Below, in pieces: positions 27,839 through 36,855 of a DNA stretch of 64,000 nt. Below the pieces are notes generated by a model. The model saw nothing but the letters and a program-made list of their open reading frames with translations, did no database searches and was not told the origin of the DNA. Position 1 is the first letter of the stretch. Every line of letters starts with the position of its first letter. Origin of the DNA: Enterococcus hermanniensis. GTDB taxonomy: Bacteria > Bacillota > Bacilli > Lactobacillales > Enterococcaceae. The stretch is from assembly GCF_001885945.1 (NCBI RefSeq), contig NZ_JXKQ01000004.1, forward strand, positions 124,001 through 188,000, given 5' to 3'. A program made the translations under genes and the position numbers.

Positions 27839-28087
27839 CTATGCAATGCTCTGAGCAAAATGAGCCATTGCGACTTTTACTTCGTTTAATTTTTCTGGTT
27901 TGATTAACGGGAATAGCGTTTTTTGGAGTTGTTTGAAATCTTCTAGACTTAAAGCATTAGTCTCTTGATCAGCAAAACTTTTGACCAAAATTTCTTTGGC
28001 TTCATTTTCTTTTCCTTCAATCGTATTGTTAAGGAAAAAGTCTAAAAATTTTAATTGTCCGTCTAACATATCGTTCACTTCTTTCAT
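27839..28087 (-). CDS. Small hypothetical protein, 82 residues
   Basis: This small acidic, mostly helical protein (MKEVNDMLDGQLKFLDFFLNN) is not a family I recognise. The start at 28087 is chosen because AGAGGA lies seven bases upstream; an ATG nine bases earlier overlaps it. It lies downstream of the MFS transporter gene on the same strand with a gap of about 60 bases and could be cotranscribed. Confidence 0.55.
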   Translation of the reverse strand: MKEVNDMLDGQLKFLDFFLNNTIEGKENEAKEILVKSFADQETNALSLEDFKQLQKTLFPLIKPEKLNEVKVAMAHFAQSIA

Positions 28088-28146
28088 TAGAATCATCCTC
28101 TAGTATAAGAGTTTGTCTAAAAAGATGCTATTGATACGACTTATAA

Positions 28147-29400
28147 TTAATGACTTTGCTGTATTTCTTGTTGTTTTTTCTTTTCGATAATTTCCTTTGT
28201 ATTACGATGAACCAGTAGATAATTGACTAACACCAATGCTGAAGTCGAAATAAAGACACCACGGTAACCAAAGATAGACGACACACTAGAACCAATCATC
28301 GGTCCAACAACATTTCCAGCAGCTTGGAACGATTGATTGTAGCTAAAAATTCTACCTGCAGCATTTTGTGGAGAATATTTTGTGATCAACGTTTGGACAG
28401 CAGGTAAGAGACAAGCATCTGAGATTCCGACTAAAAAGCGTAAAGCGGCTAATTGCCAAACGTTGGTAACGATCGACATGGGCAAGAAAACGAGCATCGC
28501 AAAAATCAAACCGATCCCCAAGATTTTTTCACTGCCTATCCGGTCACCTAGACGACCAAAGCGTGGGGCAGCAATCAACGTAGCAATACCAGGAATCGAA
28601 GCGATAATTCCGCTGACTAAAGTGATATTTCCATGATTGTGCATCAACTGACGAATGTATAAACTGATAATCGGGCTAATCGAATTATTGGAAGCTTGAA
28701 TGATCAGTGTAGTGACAAACATACCAATCACAACATGTGGGTATTTTAGATTATGAAAAATTTCTTTTGCAGGGAGCATATCTTTCTTTTCAACAGGAGT
28801 AAATTCTTCGTGGACAAACAGTAGGCTAAGCAAGAAGACTAAAAATAGGATACTACCAGTAATAAAAAAGGTTGGACGATAACCAACAATGGATGCGATC
28901 ACGCCACCGACTAAGGGCCCTAATAAGTTTCCGGTCACAGCGCCAGTAGCTAAAGTCCCTAAAACTTGACCACTTTTTTCGCGTGGGGTTCCCGTAGCAA
29001 CTAAAGCCGTAGCGTTACTGATATAACCAGAAAAGACACCTTGGAGCAAACGTAAGCCAATTAATTGATAAACATTGGTTACGAGTCCCATCAGACTAAT
29101 CACGACAGCCATTCCAAGAGAAGCGCGTAATAACATTATTTTCCGACCCTTTTGGTCAGCTAAGCGTCCCCAAAGAGGTGAAACGATGGCAGTGATCAAA
29201 AAAGTAGAAGAAAAGGTGATTCCACTCCAAAAGTTCAATTGCTGGTTAGAGTAGTTTCCTAGTGAATCAATATATAAGGACATAAAAGGCATCACGAGAC
29301 TAAAACCGATACCGGCCATGAATGTACCAAACCATAAGACAATCAGATTTTTTTGCCAAGTCTGACGAGGTTGAAATAATGCATTTTTGATTTTACTCAA
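28147..29400 (-). CDS. MFS multidrug-type efflux transporter
   Basis: This 417-residue protein has twelve predicted membrane helices and the MFS loop motif WGRLADQKGRKIMLLRA between helices 2 and 3. The opening (WFGTFMAGIGFSLVMPFMSLYI) and the segment GYISNATALVATGTPREKSG are of the MdtG/PmrA/EmeA drug-exporter kind. It likely exports hydrophobic cations or drugs using the proton gradient. On the minus strand, TTTACA-16-TATAAT forms a plausible promoter near 29450-29477. Confidence 0.88.
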   Translation of the reverse strand: MSKIKNALFQPRQTWQKNLIVLWFGTFMAGIGFSLVMPFMSLYIDSLGNYSNQQLNFWSGITFSSTFLITAIVSPLWGRLADQKGRKIMLLRASLGMAVVISLMGLVTNVYQLIGLRLLQGVFSGYISNATALVATGTPREKSGQVLGTLATGAVTGNLLGPLVGGVIASIVGYRPTFFITGSILFLVFLLSLLFVHEEFTPVEKKDMLPAKEIFHNLKYPHVVIGMFVTTLIIQASNNSISPIISLYIRQLMHNHGNITLVSGIIASIPGIATLIAAPRFGRLGDRIGSEKILGIGLIFAMLVFLPMSIVTNVWQLAALRFLVGISDACLLPAVQTLITKYSPQNAAGRIFSYNQSFQAAGNVVGPMIGSSVSSIFGYRGVFISTSALVLVNYLLVHRNTKEIIEKKKQQEIQQSH

Positions 29401-29638
29401 AATAATAAAGGCCTTCTTTCACTAATATTCAATTTTAAAAACCGTTATACATTATAACGCTATTTTCTAGTATGTAAAATCACCGCCTATTGTGATAAGA
29501 TATAATTAAGAAAAAAACAACTTTTTCAGAAAATTTAAAGAAAATCATCCTTTTTCTGAAATTATGCAATTTTGAAACATTATCCTTGAATTTTTATTTC
29601 ATCATCCCTATGATTGAGGTGGAAAGAAGGGTAGCAGA

Positions 29639-30010
29639 ATGTATCAAGTAATGACAATGTACGGTGATAATGAACCATGGTGGTTTTTCGAGGATTGGCA
29701 AAGAGACGTTCAAACGACTGCGACTTTCGATGATTTAGAAGCAGCGGTTGCTTATTATGAATATCAATGGAACGAACTAAAAAACAAAAATACATACAGT
29801 AATGCGAAACACAATTATTTGAGTGCGTTTTGGAATGAAGAAGATGAACGCTGGTGCGAAGAATGTGATGACTATTTGCAACAATATTGGGGTATCGCAT
29901 TATTAAAGAACGGTCAGCCACTTCCGGTTGAAAGCAGAAAGGAACTTTATGAAACAGCTAATTATAGCGGAAAAGCCAAGTGTTGCAAGAGACTTGAGCA
30001 AGGTGCTTAA
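29639..30010 (+). CDS. DUF1033 family protein
   Basis: This 123-residue acidic protein is rich in Trp and Tyr (MYQVMTMYGDNEPWWFFEDW; CEECDDYLQQYWG) and matches DUF1033, a Lactobacillales family of unknown role. GAAGGG precedes the ATG. Its 3' end overlaps topB by 62 bases in a different frame, so the two are transcribed together and translation may be coupled. Confidence 0.8.
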   Translation: MYQVMTMYGDNEPWWFFEDWQRDVQTTATFDDLEAAVAYYEYQWNELKNKNTYSNAKHNYLSAFWNEEDERWCEECDDYLQQYWGIALLKNGQPLPVESRKELYETANYSGKAKCCKRLEQGA

Positions 30011-32024
30011 CGCTACACAAAAACATAAGAACTATTTTGAAGGACCCAATGTTGTCGTGACTTGGGCCCTTGGTCATTTATTGGGTTTAAAAATGCCTGA
30101 AGACCTTAATAAAGAATGGCAAAGTTGGCAGATGGAAACACTACCGATGATCCCTAAAACGATTGGGATCAAACCTTTGCCAAAAACACGCGGGCAATTA
30201 AAAGCAATCCAACAACTGGCAAAACGAAATGATATTTCAGAAGCAGTCATTGCAACCGATGCAGGTCGTGAAGGGGAATTGGTCGCACGCTGGATTTTAG
30301 AATATGTGCGCTTTAATAAACCTGTCAAACGGCTATGGATTTCTTCTCAAACAACCAAAGCGATCCAAGATGGCTTCAAAAAATTAAAACCAGCCAAAGA
30401 ATACGATAATCTCTATTATTCTGCTTTGGCTCGGGCAAAAGCAGATTGGTTAGTAGGGCTGAACGTTACACGCGCATTGACCGTTAAATACGAAGACAGT
30501 CTGTCAGCTGGTCGGGTACAAACACCGACTTTGGCTATGGTCCGTCAGCAAGAAAAGAAGATCGAGGCCTTCCGCCCGCAAAGCTATTATGTGATTTCAC
30601 TTGAAGTAGCTGGGCAAAAAGCAAAACTGAATCAAAAAAATCCTTACGGGATTACTGAACGTGAGTCAGCAGAAAAACTTGTTAAAGAGTTGTCACAACA
30701 AAAAGGGACTGTCACGCAGATAGCGACAAAAGAAAAAACAGAACCAGCTCCGCTACCTTATGATTTAACAGAGATCCAACGAGAAGCGAATGCACGGTAT
30801 CAATTTTCTGCCAAAAAAACGTTGTCTCTTGTCCAAAGCCTCTATGAAACACATAAAATCGTAACCTATCCTAGAACGGATAGTAAATATTTAACGAATG
30901 ATATGAAAGCGACGATGAAGGAACGCTTGCAAGCAATCAGTGATTTCGCGCCAGAAGTCAAAACCTATATTAAAAATGGAGGACAAGTCAAACAAACTCG
31001 TGTCTTCCAAGACAATAAAGTAACTGATCACCATGCATTGATTCCGACAGAGCAACGACCAAGATTTGAAAAATTGTCCTCTGATGAACAACGAATCTAT
31101 CATATGATTGTGACTCGTTTCCTAGGTTTGTTTGCGGATGCGCATAAAGAAAGCCAACAAAAGGTGACCGTCACATTCCAAAAAGAGACCTTTACTTTCC
31201 GCCAAAATAAAGTTTTAGTGGCTGGTTGGAAACCGGTTGAAGAAGCCAAAAAGGCCGTTCAATGGACGGAAGGCATGAAACTTGTTCCTGCTTTTACGAT
31301 TGAAAAAGCGCTAACGACGCCGCCAAAATCGTTGAATGAAGGAACTCTGCTGGCTCAAATGGAAAAGCATAGCTTAGGTACACCAGCTACTCGAGCTGAA
31401 ATCATTGAAAAATTGATCAAATCAGAATTGATGGAACGTACAACAACAGGGTTACTGGTCTCACCAAAGGGTAAACAATTGTTAGAATTGGTGAATCCAT
31501 CACTAGTGACACCTGAATTAACCGAAAAATGGGAAAAACAATTAGAAGCGATTGCTGATGGTAAATACAGTAGTCATCAATTCTTGCAGGAAATCGAAGC
31601 TGATACAAAAAAATTAGTCAGTGAAGTAAAACATAGCGATAAAAAGTATCAAGATTTCTCAATCACAGCGAAAAAATGTCCTGAGTGTGGTGAACCATTA
31701 CGCGAAAAAAATACACGCGATGGAAAAATTTATATTTGTACCAATCCTGAATGTAGTTACCGTCGTCGCAAAGATCCGAAAGTTTCAAATCATCGTTGCC
31801 CACAATGTCATCGTAAAATGGAAATCATTGATGGAAAAAATGGTTCATATTTCCGTTGTAAATATGACGGAACGACGGAAAAAATGTTAGACAAAAAAGA
31901 ACGTTCGAAAAAAATGACAAAACATGAAGAACGTCGCTTATTAAAAAAGGTCAATGATCAAGAAGAACCACAAGAAAGCCCATTGGCAGCAGCCTTAAAA
32001 GCCGCAATGGAAAATCAACAATAA
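29949..32024 (+). CDS. topB: DNA topoisomerase III
   Basis: This is a type IA topoisomerase of 691 residues. Toprim motifs are IAEKPSVARDLSKVL and ATDAGREGELVARW; the active-site tyrosine is in VTYPRTDSKYL. Two C4-type zinc-binding segments lie near the C-terminus (CPECGEPL...CTNPECSY and CPQCHRKM...C). It decatenates DNA and resolves recombination intermediates. I choose the ATG at 29949 because AGAAAGGAAC is just upstream; the frame is open from a TTG seven codons earlier. Confidence 0.95.
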   Translation: MKQLIIAEKPSVARDLSKVLNATQKHKNYFEGPNVVVTWALGHLLGLKMPEDLNKEWQSWQMETLPMIPKTIGIKPLPKTRGQLKAIQQLAKRNDISEAVIATDAGREGELVARWILEYVRFNKPVKRLWISSQTTKAIQDGFKKLKPAKEYDNLYYSALARAKADWLVGLNVTRALTVKYEDSLSAGRVQTPTLAMVRQQEKKIEAFRPQSYYVISLEVAGQKAKLNQKNPYGITERESAEKLVKELSQQKGTVTQIATKEKTEPAPLPYDLTEIQREANARYQFSAKKTLSLVQSLYETHKIVTYPRTDSKYLTNDMKATMKERLQAISDFAPEVKTYIKNGGQVKQTRVFQDNKVTDHHALIPTEQRPRFEKLSSDEQRIYHMIVTRFLGLFADAHKESQQKVTVTFQKETFTFRQNKVLVAGWKPVEEAKKAVQWTEGMKLVPAFTIEKALTTPPKSLNEGTLLAQMEKHSLGTPATRAEIIEKLIKSELMERTTTGLLVSPKGKQLLELVNPSLVTPELTEKWEKQLEAIADGKYSSHQFLQEIEADTKKLVSEVKHSDKKYQDFSITAKKCPECGEPLREKNTRDGKIYICTNPECSYRRRKDPKVSNHRCPQCHRKMEIIDGKNGSYFRCKYDGTTEKMLDKKERSKKMTKHEERRLLKKVNDQEEPQESPLAAALKAAMENQQ

Positions 32025-32028
32025 TATC

Positions 32029-32067
32029 AAACCCCTCCGAGTGAAGTCACTTGGAGGGGTTGTTTCT
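32029..32067 (+). terminator. Terminator of topB
   Basis: The stem AACCCCTCCgAGTGA / TCACTtGGAGGGGTT is followed by a TGTTT tail. Confidence 0.75.
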
Positions 32068-32080
32068 ATATAATTAATTA

Positions 32081-33004
32081 TTAAATAGTCGCTTCATATT
32101 TTTCCTTTGCTTGAGTTAACAATTCTTTCAGTGTGGGCTGTTTTTCCAGTGAATACTGCATAAATGTACGGATCAAATAATAGACTTCTTTAAAATCACC
32201 TTGGACCATTTGACTGATAGGCAGTTGATAGTAAATAGTAAATAAACTTTTAGTCAGTGCTGGGTGAGAAAACAAATATTTTTGTTTTTTTGGAAGTATC
32301 TCGATCTGAGCGTGATCCATTACAGCAACGGCTTCTTTCATGGCTTGTGCTAGTTGGTCTAGCTGACTTCTAGTTTTTTCTTTTTTTGGGGCAGCAGAAT
32401 AGACATATTCATAAGAATTTTGGATCATAATCAGTAAAGCGTGGCTCTCTAACCAATCGACCATTTGTGCTTCATATTGCCAAGAATAATCTGTCTTCGC
32501 AAATAAAGTATCTAGTCGTTTAGTAGCTGTAAATGAGCTACTTATTGATCCAATTTTCATTTTTCCTTTACCAAAGTGTAAAACGGTGGTGCCGTTAGAT
32601 GTATTTGTTCCACCAGTCATTTGAAAGCCAAAAAGAATTTCTTTTTTTTCAAGGCTCTTTTTCTGTAATTCAGCTGCGAGGGCCGCGGGATTGACTTGAT
32701 TTCCGACAAAGACAATCAGCGAACTACTATTGCGGGCTAAAGAATCAATGACTTGAGGGAAGTCACTATATTTCATCGTAACAAAAATAATATCATAGTG
32801 ATCATCAGCTTTAAGGGTATCAATAACTCTTAGCTGATCTTTGGTTTGTTTTCGCTGCAAGGTGTGCTGCAATACTAGTCCGTCAGTGATCAATTTGTCT
32901 TTTTTCTTTCCCCTAGCTAAAAGGGTTACGTGATTCATTCCTTTGTTTAACGAATGTGCTAGAAAACTTCCTTGGATCCCTGCACCATAAATTAAAACGT
33001 TCAT
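32081..33004 (-). CDS. Ketopantoate reductase-like (PanE/ApbA) oxidoreductase
   Basis: This 307-residue protein has the Rossmann start MNVLIYGAGIQGSFLAHSL and the ApbA block FVTMKYSDFPQVIDSL...VGNQVNP. The C-terminal half is helical. Canonical PanE reduces 2-dehydropantoate to pantoate with NADPH, but many paralogues act on other 2-keto acids. Control by a divergent TetR regulator suggests an inducible, non-housekeeping substrate rather than pantothenate synthesis. Confidence 0.8.
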   Translation of the reverse strand: MNVLIYGAGIQGSFLAHSLNKGMNHVTLLARGKKKDKLITDGLVLQHTLQRKQTKDQLRVIDTLKADDHYDIIFVTMKYSDFPQVIDSLARNSSSLIVFVGNQVNPAALAAELQKKSLEKKEILFGFQMTGGTNTSNGTTVLHFGKGKMKIGSISSSFTATKRLDTLFAKTDYSWQYEAQMVDWLESHALLIMIQNSYEYVYSAAPKKEKTRSQLDQLAQAMKEAVAVMDHAQIEILPKKQKYLFSHPALTKSLFTIYYQLPISQMVQGDFKEVYYLIRTFMQYSLEKQPTLKELLTQAKEKYEATI

Positions 33005-33021
33005 TCCTTCACTCCTTATAA

Positions 33022-33043
33022 TTAATCAACAACTGTTGATTAA
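33022..33043. promoter_or_regulatory. 22-base palindrome between the PanE-like and TetR genes
   Basis: TTAATCAACA-AC-TGTTGATTAA is a perfect palindrome in the divergent promoter region. A related half-site (GTTGTTGATAAAT) lies at about 33104-33116. TetR dimers bind such sites, so the neighbouring regulator is the likely ligand. Confidence 0.7.
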
Positions 33044-33150
33044 TCAACTTGTGTCCACTATACTAAAATAACGAAGTATGATATTCAATTAACAGAAAAT
33101 CAAAGTTGTTGATAAATGAACAGAAGTTAAAAATTGAATGGAGTTTCGCG

Positions 33151-33645
33151 ATGGATCGGCGTAAAAGAAAAACGCAGCAGGGGATTACGGCTACTTTTTA
33201 TCAGTTGCTAGAAAAAAAAGCATATGAGGAAATCTCAGTTAGTCAGATTTGCCAATTAGCAGATATCAATAGAGGAACGTTTTACCTCCATTTTATTGAT
33301 AAGGATGATTTATTGGAAAAAAGTATTCAGCATGAAATGGATGAGTTGATTCATTATTGTGAAGAAAATGGTGAGAATAACAACCAACAAAAGCTTGAAA
33401 AGACCTTTGAATACGTAGATGAGCATATAAAATTATTGAGTAAATTATTCATAGCTGATAAACAAGGCTTTTTTGCCCGAGTCCAATTGGCTTATTTAAG
33501 TAAACAGTTAGTTGATGTCCCTGAATTGACCGCTATTTTTTTCACACACGGATTAATGGGCGTATTGGAGCAGTATCTAACACGAAATATTTCAAAAAAA
33601 GAGATTGCTAAGATATTGGGAGATATCACTCGTTATTTTCAATAA
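33151..33645 (+). CDS. TetR/AcrR-family transcriptional regulator
   Basis: This protein of about 164 residues has a TetR helix-turn-helix (AYEEISVSQICQLADINRGTFYLHFIDKDDLL) and a variable helical C-terminal domain. The ATG at 33151 follows GGAG; the open frame runs back 15 codons further, but that region overlaps the putative operator half-site. It is transcribed away from the PanE-like gene and probably represses it and itself through the palindrome between them. Confidence 0.87.
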   Translation: MDRRKRKTQQGITATFYQLLEKKAYEEISVSQICQLADINRGTFYLHFIDKDDLLEKSIQHEMDELIHYCEENGENNNQQKLEKTFEYVDEHIKLLSKLFIADKQGFFARVQLAYLSKQLVDVPELTAIFFTHGLMGVLEQYLTRNISKKEIAKILGDITRYFQ

Positions 33646-33657
33646 ATAACTAAGCTA

Positions 33658-33699
33658 TAGAAAAAAGTGTAAAAAAAGAGTACAATGAAAACGGTTTAT
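33658..33699 (+). promoter_or_regulatory. Promoter of the LevR-type regulator with an overlapping cre-like site
   Basis: TAGAAA and TACAAT (33681-33686) are separated by 17 bases. ATGAAAACGGTTTAT at 33685-33699 matches the catabolite-responsive element WTGNAANCGNWNNCW with one mismatch. It covers the expected start site, a position where CcpA would repress. Confidence 0.5.
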
Positions 33700-33720
33700 G
33701 TATTTTCGGGAGGGATTGTA

Positions 33721-36399
33721 GTGAAGTCAAGAAAAGATGAAGTGCTAGAAATTTTAAAAACAAATCCGAACGAACAAACAGCACAAACACTAGTAGATCA
33801 GCTGAATGTCGATCGTACGAATATTAGTCGTTACCTGAATGAATTAACTAAGGAGGGTCTAGTAAAAAAAATCGATGGCCGTCCAGTTAAATTTCAAATT
33901 GCCAGTGTAACAGCAGAAACACATATTAATTTTGATAATTTGATTGGCCGTGAGGAATCACTAAAGAGCCAAATCCAAAAATCAAAAGCAGCTATTTTAT
34001 ACCCTCCGCGGGGATTACATACGATTATTTTTGGAGAAACTGGAACGGGAAAAACAATGTTTGCTGAATGTATGTATCGCTTTGCTGTTTCAGCAAATGT
34101 TCTAGATGAGACCGCGCCATTCATTACTTTTAATTGTGCAGACTATGCTCAAAATCCACAATTACTTTATGGACATATATTCGGTGTAAAGCGCGGAGCA
34201 TTTACTGGGGCCGAAGAAAATCGTGAAGGATTAATGGAAAAAGCTGATGGTGGTATCTTATTTTTAGATGAAATCCATCGTCTGCCACCTGAAGGGCAAG
34301 AGATGTTGTTTACTTTTATTGATAAAGGTACGTTTCGTTCTTTAGGGGATGGGAAAGAAAAACATGCTTCTGTCCAGATTATTGGGGCAACCACCGAAAC
34401 GAGTTCGACGTTTTTATCGACATTCAATCGAAGAATACCGATGCAAATCGAATTACCCTCACTGGAAGAGCGTTCATTAGATGAACGATTAGCAATCATT
34501 AAAGAATTTTTACAGCAAGAAGCAAATCGATTGATGCAAGAAATCGCGATTGACAAACGTAGTCTGTTGGCTTTTTTATTGTACCAAGCAGAAGGGAATA
34601 TAGGCCAATTAAAGCGTGATTTGAAACTGGTTTGTGCCAAAGCCTTTTTGCATCACCAGACCAGCAATGATTCGGAAAAATTAATGATTATCGAGGATGA
34701 TCTACCATTAGTAGTCCAAAAAGGTCTTTTGCGCATGAATGATGTTCAAGATGCGATGTTACCCTTTATGGATAAACGAAATCTTTATTTAACTTTAAAG
34801 CCAGGGACAGAAGAAGTTGTTTGGGGGCAAGATCCCAATAAAGACATGGAAGTTTATCATTCGATCACCTACAAGCTTGAAAAATTAGGGCGCGAAAACT
34901 TATCAGAAATCGATTTAGAGGAATTGATCTCTGATGATGTGGATCAATATTTTGAAAATTATGTGGAGGAATTATCGCATACGAATGCGTATCGTGAGAT
35001 CATTTCAGACGAACTTTGGAAGTTGGTCAATGAACTTTATGATTTTGCGGCGAATCGCATGAAACGTGATTACGATGAAAAAGTTCGCTTTGCTTTTGCG
35101 TTACATATCAACTCAACGATTGAACGCATTCGAGGCAACCAATTTATTTCACACCCCAATCTAAATGATATCCGACGTAATTATTCGAAAGAATTTCAAA
35201 TTGCTATCGAATTTTCAAATCGGATTGAAGAAGCCTATAATATTATGATTCCGTTGGATGAAATTGGCTTTATTACAATGTTTTTAACGATGGATAATCA
35301 TGAAAAACAAAAAATAGATGAACGGCAAGTGGCGGTTTTAGTAGTGATGCACGGTAAATCTACTGCCTCTAGTATGTTGGAAACCGTTCAAGAATTATTG
35401 GGAACTACCAAGGGCTTTGCTTTTAATATGCCTTTAACTGTTGGGACCGAGACGATGTATAGCCAAATTAAAAATTACGTTCAACAAAAACGAGAAGAAT
35501 TCAGTGAAGGCATTATTTTGATGACGGATATGGGCTCACCGAATAACTTTGGGAACTTGATTTTCCATGAGATGGGGATTCGGACACGAGTGATCTCGAT
35601 GGCTAGCACGATGTTGGTCTTAGAAAGTTTGCGCTTAGCAACGTTGGGACGTTCATTAGAAGAAATCTACACCAGTGTAATGACGATGTTCCAAACAATG
35701 GTTCGACTAGAAGAGCCGACTAAAAAGGATGAAAAGAAAGTAATCATCGTCGCTTGCTTTACTGGCGAAGGGGTTTCTAAACGTTTAAATGAGGTAGTTT
35801 CGCAAATCGTCAATTTAGATGAATATGAAGTGATTCAGATGCAGTCACTAGAGCGAGAGGGTTTTAAGCATCGAATCGATCAATTAGTGACCCATAAAGA
35901 TATTGTAGCAATTATTGGAACGATGGAGATTCATTATCAAAAAATTCCTTTTATTCCTGCAATGGATCTATTCAAACGGGATAAAATTTTAGAATTTCAA
36001 GATTTGATTGGTAGTACGATTACACTACCTGAAATGGTAGATTCATTGACCAATGATTTTACCCCTGAGCTCGATGTTAAGACCTTATTTTTGATGATTG
36101 ATGATGTATTGAAACTTCTCCGTCGGGATAATGAATTGATAATCGAAAATACAGCGATTCAAGCATTAAGCATTCATATTGCTTTTCTAGTTGATAAAGT
36201 AAAAAAAGAAGAAGAGCGACCACTCTTTGATGATGTAAAATACTTTCATCAAGAAAATATTCTGTTCTTCAATCAAGTAGCTTCTAAATTGTCATTGATC
36301 GAAAATCAATTTTCCGTGCGCTTTACAGAAGACGATATTGCGTACATTGTAAAAATGTTAGTTGATAATCAAGTGAAATTCGGATTACACACTGTGTAA
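33721..36399 (+). CDS. Sigma-54-dependent PTS operon activator (LevR/MtlR-like, with PRDs)
   Basis: This protein of about 892 residues has these domains in order: a winged helix (about 1-65); an AAA+ sigma-54 activation domain with Walker A GETGTGKT (about 105-112) and the sigma-54 contact loop GAFTGAE (about 159-165); a PTS regulation domain; an EIIA-Man-like domain (VVMHGKSTASSM); an EIIB-like segment (IIVACFTGEGVSKRLNE); and a second PRD. Phosphorylation by the PTS would report sugar supply. I choose the GTG at 33721 after GGGAGGG. It directly precedes a sigma-54 promoter and the PTS genes it surely controls. Confidence 0.94.
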   Translation: MKSRKDEVLEILKTNPNEQTAQTLVDQLNVDRTNISRYLNELTKEGLVKKIDGRPVKFQIASVTAETHINFDNLIGREESLKSQIQKSKAAILYPPRGLHTIIFGETGTGKTMFAECMYRFAVSANVLDETAPFITFNCADYAQNPQLLYGHIFGVKRGAFTGAEENREGLMEKADGGILFLDEIHRLPPEGQEMLFTFIDKGTFRSLGDGKEKHASVQIIGATTETSSTFLSTFNRRIPMQIELPSLEERSLDERLAIIKEFLQQEANRLMQEIAIDKRSLLAFLLYQAEGNIGQLKRDLKLVCAKAFLHHQTSNDSEKLMIIEDDLPLVVQKGLLRMNDVQDAMLPFMDKRNLYLTLKPGTEEVVWGQDPNKDMEVYHSITYKLEKLGRENLSEIDLEELISDDVDQYFENYVEELSHTNAYREIISDELWKLVNELYDFAANRMKRDYDEKVRFAFALHINSTIERIRGNQFISHPNLNDIRRNYSKEFQIAIEFSNRIEEAYNIMIPLDEIGFITMFLTMDNHEKQKIDERQVAVLVVMHGKSTASSMLETVQELLGTTKGFAFNMPLTVGTETMYSQIKNYVQQKREEFSEGIILMTDMGSPNNFGNLIFHEMGIRTRVISMASTMLVLESLRLATLGRSLEEIYTSVMTMFQTMVRLEEPTKKDEKKVIIVACFTGEGVSKRLNEVVSQIVNLDEYEVIQMQSLEREGFKHRIDQLVTHKDIVAIIGTMEIHYQKIPFIPAMDLFKRDKILEFQDLIGSTITLPEMVDSLTNDFTPELDVKTLFLMIDDVLKLLRRDNELIIENTAIQALSIHIAFLVDKVKKEEERPLFDDVKYFHQENILFFNQVASKLSLIENQFSVRFTEDDIAYIVKMLVDNQVKFGLHTV

Positions 36400-36416
36400 T
36401 CCGAATTTTTTTTTGT
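36377..36416 (+). terminator. Perfect 31-base palindrome and T-tract at the end of the regulator gene
   Basis: Arms AATTCGGATTACACA and TGTGTAATCCGAATT are separated by one base and followed by nine T's. The stop codon lies inside. It reads as a terminator. Its symmetry and position, about 60 bases upstream of the -24 element, also fit an upstream activator site. Confidence 0.75.
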
Positions 36417-36462
36417 GTATTATGAAAACCTTATCATCACGCTTTCTGTGCAACTAAAAAAG

Positions 36463-36478
36463 TGGCACGGTAATTGCT
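36463..36478 (+). promoter_or_regulatory. Sigma-54 (RpoN) -24/-12 promoter of the PTS operon
   Basis: TGGCACG-gtaa-TTGCT matches the sigma-54 consensus exactly, about 41 bases upstream of the IIB start codon. The activator encoded just upstream has the GAFTGA loop needed to open it. Confidence 0.93.
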
Positions 36479-36518
36479 TTATATAAAGTGAACAATAAAA
36501 TATTAAGGAGTGTTCGTT

Positions 36519-36836
36519 ATGAAAAGAATTATGTTAGTTTGTGCAGCAGGCATGAGTACAAGTTTATTAGTAACTAAAATGGAAAAAGCTGCAGAAGCAC
36601 AAGGATTAGAATCAGATATTTTTGCAGTATCAGCTTCAGAAGCCGATGCTAAATTAGAAGATACGGCTAAACCAGTGGATGTCTTATTATTAGGTCCTCA
36701 AGTTCGTTTCATGAAAAATCAATTTGAAACTAAACTAGCGCCAACAGGTATTCCAGTAGATGTAATCGATATGAAAGATTATGGCATGATGAATGGCGAA
36801 GCTGTTTTGAATACGGCCCTTAATCTAATGAAATAA
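36519..36836 (+). CDS. PTS lactose/cellobiose-family EIIB component
   Basis: This small protein of about 105 residues has the IIB-Lac/Cel signature: MLVCAAGMSTSLLVTKM, with the phosphorylated Cys8. It relays phosphate from IIA to the incoming sugar at IIC. AAGGAG precedes the ATG at 36519. It is the first gene after the sigma-54 promoter, with IIA 19 bases downstream. Confidence 0.94.
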   Translation: MKRIMLVCAAGMSTSLLVTKMEKAAEAQGLESDIFAVSASEADAKLEDTAKPVDVLLLGPQVRFMKNQFETKLAPTGIPVDVIDMKDYGMMNGEAVLNTALNLMK

Positions 36837-36855
36837 AAGCAAAAGGAGATTGACG

